Part shown: piece by piece, positions 34,695 to 44,109 of the stretch
How positions within the stretch are numbered: position 1 is the first letter of the stretch
Layout: every line of letters starts with the position of its first letter
Origin: Mycobacteroides salmoniphilum
GTDB taxonomy: Bacteria > Actinomycetota > Actinomycetes > Mycobacteriales > Mycobacteriaceae
DNA length: 64,000 nucleotides
Assembly: GCF_004924335.1 (NCBI RefSeq)
Contig: NZ_CP024633.1
Coordinates: 186,001-250,000, forward strand
Reading direction: 5' to 3'
Notes under the pieces: model-generated
Told to the model about the DNA's origin: nothing
The model's input: the letters and a program-made list of their open reading frames with translations, nothing else
The model's database searches: none
Made by a program: the position numbers and the translations under genes

Positions 34695-35027
34695 TTAGCG
34701 GTGCCAGTCGTTGCCGGGGCCACGGTCTGGGCCGCGGTCGGGTCCGCGATCGGGTCCGCGGTTGTCGCCCGGGCCCGGACCGTTGTCGCGCCAGCGACCG
34801 TCGTCACCGCGCCAGTCGCCGGGACGGTCACGGTCAAGAATGCCGTCGGCGTGGCATTCGCCCCAGTTCATGTTGAATCCCCAGATCGGGTTCCAGAACT
34901 CGCCGGGACACCAGTGATACGTGGGCGCCGGAAGCTCAGGGGCCGGGGCGGCATTGGCGGTGGCGGCGAGGCCGAGCCCGCCTGCGGCTATGGCTGCGGA
35001 AGCGGCAAGTCCAACGAGAATTTTCAT
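34695..35027 (-). CDS. Secreted WCPGEFWNPIWGFN protein with RGPD repeats
   Basis: A 110-residue secreted protein. The signal peptide starts MKILVGLAASAAIAAGGLGL, cleaved near ANA-AP; the mature core is LPAPTYHWCPGEFWNPIWGFNMNWGECH (given in parts: YHWCPGEFW, NPIWGFN, WGECH) with two cysteines likely bridged. The tail is Asp/Arg/Gly-rich with tandem RGPD units (12-bp repeats at 34724-34759). Paralogue of the next gene. The family is small mycobacterial secreted proteins of unknown role. Confidence 0.78.
   Translation of the reverse strand: MKILVGLAASAAIAAGGLGLAATANAAPAPELPAPTYHWCPGEFWNPIWGFNMNWGECHADGILDRDRPGDWRGDDGRWRDNGPGPGDNRGPDRGPDRGPDRGPGNDWHR
34724..34759. repeat. Three tandem 12-bp units encoding RGPD repeats
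   Basis: Units close to GGTCGGGTCCGC repeat three times in the 3' part of the secreted protein gene, giving repeating Arg-Gly-Pro-Asp. Length variation between strains is likely. Confidence 0.7.
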
Positions 35028-35160
35028 AAAGTAAGCAAAGCATTCTTTGCTGGCAATCAACGTGCGCTATGCGTACAGTGAGCTGTAAATCTGCTGTCAG
35101 TCAATACATTTCGTATGAATCGGATTGTCCATTCATGGCGTTGTGGCGGCGCAAGGCAAA

Positions 35161-35199
35161 CAACCCCACCCACTGGAGCGAGTCCGGCGGGCGGGGTTG
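35161..35199 (-). terminator. Intrinsic-terminator-like hairpin after the second secreted protein gene
   Basis: Read on the minus strand, CAACCCCGCCC pairs with GGGTGGGGTTG across one mismatch and is followed by TTTG. On the plus strand the arms are 35161-35171 and 35189-35199. It lies 19 bp after the end of the gene at 35218 and separates the tandem paralogues. Confidence 0.6.
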
Positions 35200-35217
35200 C
35201 TTCTCGATGACGTTGGG

Positions 35218-35526
35218 CTATGGCCTCCAGTCGCGATCATGGCCGCGTCCCCAGTCGCCGCGGTCATGGTCATGGTCATGCCAGTCACCACGATCGCGAT
35301 CGCCGTGCCAGTCGCGGTCGTGCCAGTCTCCGTCGCGGTCGCGATGCCAGTCGTCATGGCATTCGCCGAATTCCCAGTTGAATCCCCAGATGGGATTCCA
35401 GAACTCGCCCGGGCACCAGTGGTAGTTGGGGGCGGGGAGCGCCGGTGCCGCATCGGCCGTCGCCGCGAGGCCGAGCGTGCTCGCGGCGATGGCCGCGGAT
35501 GCCGCGATTCCTACGAGAATTTTCAT
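35218..35526 (-). CDS. Secreted WCPGEFWNPIWGFN protein with His/Asp-rich tail
   Basis: A 102-residue paralogue of the preceding gene: signal peptide MKILVGIAASAAIAASTLGL, core NYHWCPGEFW, NPIWGFNWEFGECH, and a tail built from D-W-H and D-R-D units with some 13 histidines and many aspartates. The tail could bind divalent metals or heme-like ligands; that is inference from composition. Hairpin at 35161-35199 follows the gene. Confidence 0.8.
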   Translation of the reverse strand: MKILVGIAASAAIAASTLGLAATADAAPALPAPNYHWCPGEFWNPIWGFNWEFGECHDDWHRDRDGDWHDRDWHGDRDRGDWHDHDHDRGDWGRGHDRDWRP

Positions 35527-35611
35527 GTGTCAGGGCCTTCCAGTCGTGATGGTGTCGATCTCCTCGTGCCGGTCTCGCTGATGGCCAGACGGCGTCCGCC
35601 CGCCCCGAGAG

Positions 35612-35643
35612 ACGGATGCCGCGATGCCAACGAGAACCTGCAC
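35612..35643 (-). pseudogene. Remnant of a third secreted-protein copy
   Basis: The 32 bases here match the first 32 coding bases of the gene at 35526 at most positions, and on the minus strand encode VQVLVGIAASV, close to MKILVGIAASA. No WCPGEFW core follows. It lies in the otherwise gene-free 35527-35872 stretch and suggests an ancestral tandem of three copies. Confidence 0.5.
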
Positions 35644-35872
35644 AAGCAAGATGGAAGGCCACTTTCCTTGGAGCCACGCCGCTGATTTCGTACAGCACGC
35701 TGGGAGTTTCCTGCCAGCCATGCGACTTCACGCATATGGATGGCTCGTTGCTAACGCCGCCGGGCGATAACGCGATATAGCGCTTTCGCCTGGGGCGGCA
35801 CGTGTGCCCGTCGCCGGGGGGCCGGGTCAACCGATTGGGGGATCGGGCCTGCCTGCCTGTAGTCTCTTCGGC

Positions 35873-35963
35873 GGTGGCGTGTCCGAGCGGCCTAAGGAGC
35901 ACGCCTCGAAAGCGTGTGACGGGTAACCCCCGTCCGAGGGTTCAAATCCCTCCGCCACCGCCA
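35873..35963 (+). tRNA. tRNA-Ser(CGA), CCA encoded
   Basis: Type II tRNA: acceptor GGTGGCG/CGCCACC, anticodon stem CACGC/GCGTG around CTCGAAA with anticodon CGA at 35907-35909, long variable arm (GACGGGTAACCCCCGTC), T arm GAGGGTTCAAATCCCTC, discriminator G and genomic CCA at 35961-35963. Confidence 0.97.
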
Positions 35964-35977
35964 TTACCCTCTGACTG

Positions 35978-36472
35978 TTAGCGCAGTTTGGGGGTATTTT
36001 CTTGCTCGCTGCGCGGAGTCGTTCGGCCGACGGAGCCGGCGCCCGGTATCCGGTAGCGATCCGCCAGTCGCTCACCGAGCAGGTGTGCGGATCGTGCCGT
36101 GCTCTCGGTCACGATGCGCATCAGCACCTTCTCGGAGTGATCGTTGATATCGACCCCCTCGAGATACGTCGTGAGAGTGGTCGCTGCATTCTCGGCGGTG
36201 AGACGGTGGCTGATGGTCCAGCGGGCGGGATCGCCTTCCCGGACCGCACCCACGAACTTCACCGACAGCAGTTCGCCCGGATTCGCAGCGACGACCGTGC
36301 AGACGCCGGTGCCGACCAGCCGGGTGCCCAGGATGGCCGGGTGGGTGATGCGGTACTCGCAACCGATCTCGGGCCGGAACCCGGTGGTGTGTAGTGACCA
36401 CAGATCGGGATCGACCATGACATCCCACACGTGCAGCGGTGTGTAGACGAAAGACCGCTCGAACAGGATCAT
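35978..36472 (-). CDS. SRPBCC family protein
   Basis: A 164-residue helix-grip domain protein (MILFERSFVYTPLHVWDVMVDP; long C-terminal helix EKVLMRIVTESTARSAHLLGERLADRY). Similar in layout to the SRPBCC protein at 14560, with matching segments GVDINDHSEKVLMRIV and GVNLDDVDERILLRVV. It ends 15 bp from tRNA-Ser(CGA) on the opposite strand. Ligand unknown. Confidence 0.8.
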   Translation of the reverse strand: MILFERSFVYTPLHVWDVMVDPDLWSLHTTGFRPEIGCEYRITHPAILGTRLVGTGVCTVVAANPGELLSVKFVGAVREGDPARWTISHRLTAENAATTLTTYLEGVDINDHSEKVLMRIVTESTARSAHLLGERLADRYRIPGAGSVGRTTPRSEQENTPKLR

Positions 36473-36522
36473 TTCGGCGCCCTCACGGGGGCAGCTTAGA
36501 CGGCGATGGTGAGGGACAGTCT

Positions 36523-37074
36523 TCAGTCTCGGCGCAACGTGAAGAAGTACGGCTGCTCCATGTCCCGCAGGTCCATGATGCCCAGCAGCGTGGCGTCGTC
36601 GACCTTGCGGAAGTGGTCGATGATCGCCTTGTGGTCGTAGACCATGGCCGCACTGACGGCGCCGCGGAACTCGATATTGCGCAGCCGGGCGCGGTGCTTG
36701 TTGGTCCTGATCAACGGTTTGAGGGCGGACAACGCGGTCGGAGACGTCCGCTTGACCATCGGGGACTCGGTCAGGCCGCTGATCCGGCCCGCGAGCCCCA
36801 TCGGGGCCAGCATCGGATCGACCGCGAAGATATCGCCGCCACCATCGCTGAACAGCAGCGGATGCACGTGGTTCAGGTCGTCGAACTGCTTGCCGTACCA
36901 GCCCGACACCGTCAGGATGCCGTCCATCGAATGCCCGGTGGGCACCTCGCCGCCATGCCAGCGCTGGCCGATCAATTCCTCTGCTCGCACGGGCGCCAGA
37001 TTGTCGAAGAAAGCCAGGGCTTCTGGGGTGGTGGTGCCATGCTCCAGCGCGAGAAGATCCGACGTCGTTGTCAT
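36523..37074 (-). CDS. GXWXG / DUF4334 domain protein
   Basis: A 183-residue protein with an N-terminal GXWXG-type motif (AEELIGQRWHGGEVPTGH) and a C-terminal DUF4334 segment (AMVYDHKAIIDHFRKVDDATLLGIMDLR, PYFFTLRR). It has the size and ending of this two-domain family of unknown, possibly ligand-binding, function. Start is the Met at 37074; the frame is open far upstream through tgt but that is antisense shadow. Confidence 0.85.
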   Translation of the reverse strand: MTTTSDLLALEHGTTTPEALAFFDNLAPVRAEELIGQRWHGGEVPTGHSMDGILTVSGWYGKQFDDLNHVHPLLFSDGGGDIFAVDPMLAPMGLAGRISGLTESPMVKRTSPTALSALKPLIRTNKHRARLRNIEFRGAVSAAMVYDHKAIIDHFRKVDDATLLGIMDLRDMEQPYFFTLRRD

Positions 37075-37122
37075 GAGTGCCAGCCTACGACCCGGGGGTG
37101 CGACGCGCCCAGGGCAAAATAG

Positions 37123-38364
<1,242 letters not shown>

Positions 38365-38409
38365 GCACTAATTCAGACAGATCTCAGTATCCCGGCGCAC
38401 ACTGGACAC

Positions 38410-39639
38410 ATGCCTACTACGACCGACCCGGGCACGCTCTTGCTTCAGGTGCTCGACCCGGCCAATCGTGCCAACCCTTACCCGGTCTACAGCCAGCTGG
38501 TCGAGCAGACGCAGCCCGGTCCGGTCCACCCGCCGGGTATGGCGGTGAGCGTGCTGGCGACCTTCGCGGACTGCAACGCCGTGTTGCGCCACCCACAGGC
38601 GTCCTCGGATCGCCGCAAGTCGAAGATTGTCCAGCGACAGCTGGCGCAGAATCCCAACCTGATCGCCAGGCCCTCGTTCTTGGGGCTGGACGCCCCCGAT
38701 CACACCCGGCTACGCAAGCTGGCGTCAAAGGCTTTCGCGCCCAAAGTGATCAATGCGATGGCCGAAGATATTCAGGACCTCGTGGACCGGCTTCTGGAAG
38801 ACATCGCCCAGCGCGGCTCCTTCAACCTGGTCACGGATTTCGCTTATCCGCTGCCCGTCGCGGTGATCTGCCGAATGCTCGGGGTGCCGATCGAAGACGA
38901 GCCCGAATTCGGCAGAGCCTCCGCGCTGCTCGCCCAGGGGTTGGACCCGGTTTTCGCGTTGACCGGTCAGGCGCCCGCCAACATGGACGAACGATTCCAG
39001 GCCGCCCATTGGATGTGGGACTACTTCGCCGATCTCATCGCCGCCCGTCGGCGCAATCTTGGCGACGATCTGCTGTCGGCTCTGATCCAGGTGAAGGAGG
39101 CCGGCGATCAGCTCACCGAGGAAGAAATCATCTCCACGTGCACGCTGCTGCTCATTGCCGGACACGAGACCACCGTCAACCTGATCGCCAACGCGTCATT
39201 GGCCATGCTGCGCGATCCCAAGCAATGGAAAATGTTGGGGCAGAATGCTGAGCGTGCGCCACGGGTCATCGAGGAGACGCTGCGCTACGACCCGCCAGTG
39301 CACATGGTGGCGCGGGTCGCCGACGGCGACATGGATGTTCGAGGCTCTACGTTTCCCAGCGGGGAGTGGGTGCTGCTGATGATTGCTGCCGCGCAACGCG
39401 ATCCGGAGATCGGCCCCGATCTGGACGTCTTCGATCCCGACCGAGGCGAGATCAAACACCTGGCCTTCGGGCACGGACCACACTTTTGTCTGGGTGCTCC
39501 GTTGGCCCGGTTGGAGGCCAAGCTGGCGTTGAGCTCGATCACGGCGCGGTTCCCTAACGCGCGGCTGGCCGGTGAGCCCAGCTACAAGCCCAATGTCACG
39601 CTGCGCGGGCTCGCCGATCTTCCGGTGAGTATCGCCTAG
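38410..39639 (+). CDS. Cytochrome P450
   Basis: A 409-residue soluble P450. I-helix LLIAGHETTVNLIANA, E-x-x-R in IEETLRYDPPVHMVAR, and heme loop LAFGHGPHFCLGAPLARLEAK with the cysteine ligand. Bacterial class I type needing ferredoxin and reductase, not encoded nearby. Substrate cannot be read from the sequence. Ends with a 4-bp tail overlap with the ABC transporter gene. Confidence 0.94.
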   Translation: MPTTTDPGTLLLQVLDPANRANPYPVYSQLVEQTQPGPVHPPGMAVSVLATFADCNAVLRHPQASSDRRKSKIVQRQLAQNPNLIARPSFLGLDAPDHTRLRKLASKAFAPKVINAMAEDIQDLVDRLLEDIAQRGSFNLVTDFAYPLPVAVICRMLGVPIEDEPEFGRASALLAQGLDPVFALTGQAPANMDERFQAAHWMWDYFADLIAARRRNLGDDLLSALIQVKEAGDQLTEEEIISTCTLLLIAGHETTVNLIANASLAMLRDPKQWKMLGQNAERAPRVIEETLRYDPPVHMVARVADGDMDVRGSTFPSGEWVLLMIAAAQRDPEIGPDLDVFDPDRGEIKHLAFGHGPHFCLGAPLARLEAKLALSSITARFPNARLAGEPSYKPNVTLRGLADLPVSIA

Positions 39640-41081
39640 CGCGCAACAGACTTCGCCAAGCGTTCCTCCAGCCTGTCCTGCACCACCGACATCGCCATAC
39701 AGACGATCCAGTAGTAGACCCCGGCGGTGACGTAGAGCGTGAAGAACTGAAATGTCGGCGCGGCGGCCACCTGCGCCGTGCGCATCACATCGGTCACCAG
39801 AATCGCCGACGCCAGTGAGGTGTCCTTCACCAGAGAGATCAACGTGTTGGACAACGGGGGTACCGCGACGCGGTTGGCTTGCGGAATAACGATGCGCCAC
39901 AACGTGGTGCTGTAACTCATGCCCAGGCTTGAGGCGGCCTCCCACTGTCCTCGGGGGATGCTCAGGATCGACGACCGAATGATTTCGGCGGCATAGCCGC
40001 CGACGTTGAGGCTGAATGCGATGACCGCGGCGGGAAATGGACTGATCTTCAGTCCGAATTCGGGCAGCGCGAAGAAGATCAGAAACAGCTGAAGTAGCAG
40101 TGGTGTGCCGCGGACGATCGAGATGTAGATCCGGGCCAGGCCGGAGAGCACGCGACGATCGGACATGCGGGCCAGCGCCACCCCGAGGGCGATGACCAGC
40201 CCGATCGTGAAGCTGATGGCGGTCAGCGGAAGGGTGACCGTGAGCATGGCGCGCGCCATCGGCCAGAGGTTGTCCAGAACCAGCTGGGTATCGGACCTGC
40301 CCGGGCCGGAATTCCCCTGGCCCGGTTGTGGTTTCTGGGTGCCGCTGGCATCGGCCTTGAGGTACTTCTCGGAAATGCGGGTCAATGTTCCGTCGGCCGA
40401 CAGCTGATCCAGCGCCTTGTCCAACTCGGGCAGCAGGCCGCTGTTCTTTCGTGCCGCGAACCCCTGCTCGCTGCGTTCACCGGTGGTCCCCGCGATTTTC
40501 ACCGCGGGGTCTCCGGTGCTGGCCAAGTAGGCGTAGACGGCGATGCTGTCGTTGATGACGACATCGACCCGGCCCTGGCTCAACAGCGTGATCGATTGCG
40601 TGAAGCCCTCCACGGTCTCCACGCGGGCTCCGGCGTCGCGGGCGATCTGCGACCAGTTGCTTGTCGCATTCTCGGCAGCCACCTTGCCGCGGACATCCGC
40701 CAAGGTGTGAATGGTGTTGTCGTCGGCCCGGGTAACGATCACGCCCTCGCCCACCGCGTACGGCTCGGACAGGTCGTACTTGGTCTTACGCTCCGGGGTG
40801 ATCGTCACCTGATTGGCGACGACGTCGAATCGCTCGGAGTCCAATCCGGCGAAGATCGCGTCCCACGGGATCTCGACGAACTCCACCGGGCGGCCCAATT
40901 TCTCGCCGACAGCGCGAGCCACATCCACGTCGTATCCGGTCAGCTCTCCGGTGCGCTCGTCATGGAAGCTGAAGGGCGCATAGACCCCCTCAGTGCCGAC
41001 CCGCAGCGTCTCCTGTGCCGGGCCTCCGCAACCGGCTACTGCCAGTAGTGCCAGAAGTGCGAGCGCGACGGCACGAAACAC
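39636..41081 (-). CDS. Fused amino-acid ABC substrate-binding lipoprotein and permease
   Basis: A 481-residue fusion. Signal peptide with lipobox LAVAGC; residues ~25-255 form a polar amino-acid binding domain (LRVGTEGVYAPFSFHDE, GYDVDVARAVGEKLGRPVEF, MVANQVTITPERK-like FDVVANQVTITPERKTKYD), close to cystine/glutamine binders; residues ~270-480 are a HisM-type permease with coupling loop WEAASSLGMSYSTTLWRIVIPQANRVAVPPL. A Gly/Gln linker joins them. No ATPase gene is adjacent, so the ATPase must be encoded elsewhere. Confidence 0.9.
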   Translation of the reverse strand: MFRAVALALLALLAVAGCGGPAQETLRVGTEGVYAPFSFHDERTGELTGYDVDVARAVGEKLGRPVEFVEIPWDAIFAGLDSERFDVVANQVTITPERKTKYDLSEPYAVGEGVIVTRADDNTIHTLADVRGKVAAENATSNWSQIARDAGARVETVEGFTQSITLLSQGRVDVVINDSIAVYAYLASTGDPAVKIAGTTGERSEQGFAARKNSGLLPELDKALDQLSADGTLTRISEKYLKADASGTQKPQPGQGNSGPGRSDTQLVLDNLWPMARAMLTVTLPLTAISFTIGLVIALGVALARMSDRRVLSGLARIYISIVRGTPLLLQLFLIFFALPEFGLKISPFPAAVIAFSLNVGGYAAEIIRSSILSIPRGQWEAASSLGMSYSTTLWRIVIPQANRVAVPPLSNTLISLVKDTSLASAILVTDVMRTAQVAAAPTFQFFTLYVTAGVYYWIVCMAMSVVQDRLEERLAKSVAR

Positions 41082-41125
41082 CGCGGGAGGCTAACACGAA
41101 TCCGTGCCAACCAGGCTGCTTCGGA

Positions 41126-42001
41126 TCAGTGCGGGTATATCCACGGGTCGCGCGGGATGCGCCCCGCGTCGAACTGGCCCAGTAGGTCGGCGGCGTCAAT
41201 GGCCTCGTATCCGAGCGATTCGCCGATTACGCCGAATGCCCGTTGCGCACCCACATCGGCGATGGTTACCGCGCCATCGCGTTTGGCCAGCCGTGCGCCC
41301 GCGGTGTTGAGAACCAGCGGGACGTGGGTGTAGCTCGGTGCCGGGTAACCCAGCAGCGCGCCCAGGTAGGCCTGCCTGGGCGCGGAGGCCAGCAGGTCGT
41401 CGCCGCGGACTACCTGGTCGATGCCCTGCGCGTGATCGTCGACCACCACCGCGACGTTGTAGGCGGTCACGCCGTCACCGCGGCGCACCACGAAATCGTC
41501 GACCAGGCCCGTGTACTCACCGTGCACTGTGTCCGACACGGTGAGGGTGGAGTTCTCCGTACGTAGCCGCAGCGCGGGCGGGCGTTCGGCGCGGCCCACA
41601 CGGCGCTGTGCACGTTCGGATTCGGACAAGTCGCGGCAGGTGCCTGGATATGCGCCGGGCGGGGCATGCGGTGCCGTCGGCGCTTGGGCGATATCTTTTC
41701 TGCTGCAATAGCATTCGTATAACAGGCCGCGGGAGTTCAGCGCGTCGAGCACCTCGCTGTAGGCGCTGGTCCGATCGCTCTGCCACACCACGGGTTCATC
41801 CCACTCCAGGCCGATCGCGGCGAGATCGGCCAGCTGGCGTTGCGCCACGGCGGTGCTGGTGCGGGTATCCAGGTCTTCCACCCGCATGAGGAACCGGCGC
41901 CCTGTCGATCGCGCCAGCAGCCACGCCAACAACGCGGTGCGCAGATTGCCTATATGCAGGTCGCCCGATGGGCTCGGCGCGAATCGACCGGCACCCGTCA
42001 C
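41126..42001 (-). CDS. gluQ: Glutamyl-Q tRNA(Asp) synthetase
   Basis: A 291-residue truncated glutamyl-tRNA synthetase homologue lacking the anticodon-binding domain. RFAPSPSGDLHIGN carries the HIGH-like motif, CYCSRKDI and GTCR give the zinc cysteines, VRGDDLLASAPRQAYLGALLG and ARLAKRDGAV the KMSKS-like loop. It attaches glutamate to queuosine 34 of tRNA-Asp. The GTG start at 42001 overlaps the ligC stop (GTGA), coupling the two genes. Confidence 0.92.
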   Translation of the reverse strand: MTGAGRFAPSPSGDLHIGNLRTALLAWLLARSTGRRFLMRVEDLDTRTSTAVAQRQLADLAAIGLEWDEPVVWQSDRTSAYSEVLDALNSRGLLYECYCSRKDIAQAPTAPHAPPGAYPGTCRDLSESERAQRRVGRAERPPALRLRTENSTLTVSDTVHGEYTGLVDDFVVRRGDGVTAYNVAVVVDDHAQGIDQVVRGDDLLASAPRQAYLGALLGYPAPSYTHVPLVLNTAGARLAKRDGAVTIADVGAQRAFGVIGESLGYEAIDAADLLGQFDAGRIPRDPWIYPH

Positions 42002-43062
42002 ACCAGGCCCGGAACAATCTCGTTGAGACTGAACGCGATTGGCCGTTCCAGCTGGTCGTAGGTGCACGAATGAGGATCGCGATCCGGGCGCCAGCGGTTG
42101 AATTGCGCGGTGTGGCGAAACCGCACGCCCTCCATATGGTCATAGCGGACCTCCACCACCCGCTCGGGACGCAGCGCGACAAAGGACAGATCCTTGCCGG
42201 CATTCCAGCGAGAACCCGCGTTCTTCTGCGGTGTGCGTTCACCGGACTCGTGGGCCGCCCAGTTCCAGGGGTGATCGTCGAGGGAGGTGACGAGCGGTTG
42301 CAGTTCCTGGAAGAGCCGCTTGCGTTCGGCCATCGGGAACGCACCGATCACGCCGACCGAAGCCAATGCACCGTCGTCCTGATACAGACCAAGCAGCAGT
42401 GACCCAAGGGCATCATCGCCCGACTTGTGAACCCGATACCCGGCCACCACGCAATCGGCGGTCCGCTCGGGTTTGATCTTGAACATCACTCGCTTGTTGG
42501 GCTGGTAGGCGATGGCCAACGGTTTCGCGATGAGACCGTCGGTACCGGCGCCCTCGAACTCCTCGAACCAGCGCTGCGCGAGGGTCTGATCGGTGGTGGC
42601 GGGGGTGAGATGAATAGAGGTGCCGGCCTTGGACAGGGCTTCGGTCAGTGCGGAACGGCGCTCGCTGAAAGGCCGCCCGGTGTAGTCCGCGTTGCCCAAC
42701 GCGAGCAGATCGAATGCGATGAACGAGGCGGGCGTCTGCTCGGCCAGTAGCCGCACACGTGAATCCGCCGGGTGAATCCGCTGTTGGAGCGCCTCGAAGT
42801 CCAGCCCGGACTCGGTGGCGATCACGATCTCGCCGTCGATCACGCAGCGCTCGGGCAGCTCAGCCAGAACGGCAGTAACCAGCTCGGGGAAGTATCGGGT
42901 CAGCGGTTTTTCATTGCGGCTGCCCAGCTCTACGTCATTGCCGTCACGAAAGACGATCGACCTGAACCCGTCCCATTTGGGCTCATACGACGCATCGCCC
43001 GGGATTTTTGCGACAGGTTTCGCAAGCATTGGAGCGATTGGAGGCATGACGGGCAGGTCCAT
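41998..43062 (-). CDS. ligC: ATP-dependent DNA ligase LigC
   Basis: A 354-residue ligase. Adenylation lysine K29 in YEPKWDGFRSIVF (motif I), motif III SFIAFDLLALG, motif IV GLIAKPL and motif V FKIKPERTADCVVAGY, then an OB-fold with WNAGKDLSFVALRPERVVEVRYD. Orthologue of Rv3731, used in repair. Starts MDLPVMPPIAPMLAK at 43062; a Met two codons upstream is possible. Divergent from the primase-polymerase gene with almost no intergenic DNA. Confidence 0.93.
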   Translation of the reverse strand: MDLPVMPPIAPMLAKPVAKIPGDASYEPKWDGFRSIVFRDGNDVELGSRNEKPLTRYFPELVTAVLAELPERCVIDGEIVIATESGLDFEALQQRIHPADSRVRLLAEQTPASFIAFDLLALGNADYTGRPFSERRSALTEALSKAGTSIHLTPATTDQTLAQRWFEEFEGAGTDGLIAKPLAIAYQPNKRVMFKIKPERTADCVVAGYRVHKSGDDALGSLLLGLYQDDGALASVGVIGAFPMAERKRLFQELQPLVTSLDDHPWNWAAHESGERTPQKNAGSRWNAGKDLSFVALRPERVVEVRYDHMEGVRFRHTAQFNRWRPDRDPHSCTYDQLERPIAFSLNEIVPGLV

Positions 43063-43080
43063 TCCCATATGATGACGGTA

Positions 43081-44109
43081 ATGCCCACGCCCGCCGAGGA
43101 ACTGGATGTCGACGGTATCGCCGTCCGGCTGAGCAGCCCTGACAAGGTGTACTTTCCCCAGTTGGGCCCCGATGGCGGCACCAAGCGTCACCTCGCCGAG
43201 TACTACCGGACCGTGGCACTGGGCCCGATGATGAACGCGGTGCGCGACCGCCCCACCCACCTGCAGCGCTTCCCCGACGGCATCGACGGCGAGGAGATCT
43301 ACCAAAAGCGGCTGCCCAAGCACTATCCCGATTACCTGGACAGCTGCGAGGTGACTTTCCCCTCGGGCCGCACCGCCGAGGTCCTGCGGGTGACCACGCC
43401 CGCTGCCATCGTGTGGGCAGCGCAGATGGGCACGGTGACGCTGCATCCGTGGCAGGTGCGATATCCCGATCTGGATCACCCTGATGAACTGCGTATCGAT
43501 CTGGACCCGCAGCCGGGGACCGGATTCGACGAAGCCAAGTCGGTGGCGCTCGACGTGCTGCGTCCGCTGCTCGACGAGCTGGGGTTCATTGCCTATCCGA
43601 AAACCTCCGGGGGCCGCGGCATCCACATCTATCTGCGCATCGAGCCCCGTTGGGATTTCATCGAGGTGCGTCGTGCCGGTATCGCGCTGGCCCGCGAGGT
43701 GGAACGTCGTGCACCTGAGCGGGTGACCACGTCGTGGTGGAAGGAGGAACGCGGCGAGCGCATCTTCATCGATTTCAACCAGAACGCGCGTGATCGCACC
43801 ATGGCATCGGCCTATTCGGTGCGGCGCACCCCAATCGCCACTGTTTCCACCCCGTTGACGTGGGAAGAACTCGTCGACGCCGAGCCCGATGACTTCACCA
43901 TCGCGACCGTGCCGGTGCTGCTGCGGAAACGTCCAGACCCCATGGCGGATATGGACGATGCGCCGCAATCGATCGAGCCGCTGCTTGAGATGGTAGAACG
44001 GGACGAGGCGAATGGACTGGGCGATATGCCTTATCCGCCGAACTACCCGAAGATGCCGGGAGAACCGAAACGCGTTCAGCCATCCAGGGATACCGATAGG
44101 AAGCACTAG
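43081..44109 (+). CDS. LigD-type primase-polymerase domain protein (Prim-PolC, Rv3730c-like)
   Basis: A 342-residue stand-alone archaeo-eukaryotic primase-type polymerase. Catalytic acids in ELRIDLDPQPGTGFDEAK, second motif KTSGGRGIHIYLRI and third FIDFNQNARDRTMASAYSVR. Such enzymes insert ribonucleotides and fill short gaps, and pair functionally with LigC. In-frame ATGs at 43069 and 43072 are alternative starts. The stop overlaps the following GTG by one base. Confidence 0.92.
   Translation: MPTPAEELDVDGIAVRLSSPDKVYFPQLGPDGGTKRHLAEYYRTVALGPMMNAVRDRPTHLQRFPDGIDGEEIYQKRLPKHYPDYLDSCEVTFPSGRTAEVLRVTTPAAIVWAAQMGTVTLHPWQVRYPDLDHPDELRIDLDPQPGTGFDEAKSVALDVLRPLLDELGFIAYPKTSGGRGIHIYLRIEPRWDFIEVRRAGIALAREVERRAPERVTTSWWKEERGERIFIDFNQNARDRTMASAYSVRRTPIATVSTPLTWEELVDAEPDDFTIATVPVLLRKRPDPMADMDDAPQSIEPLLEMVERDEANGLGDMPYPPNYPKMPGEPKRVQPSRDTDRKH

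Noticed and set aside
34724..34759. CRISPR-like array
   Set aside because: The 12-bp units are contiguous, have no spacers and lie in frame inside a secreted protein gene.
43063..44106. Long N-terminal extension of LigC reading back through the primase-polymerase gene
   Set aside because: Homology to LigC starts at MDLPV (43062), and the extension is antisense to a well-conserved gene.
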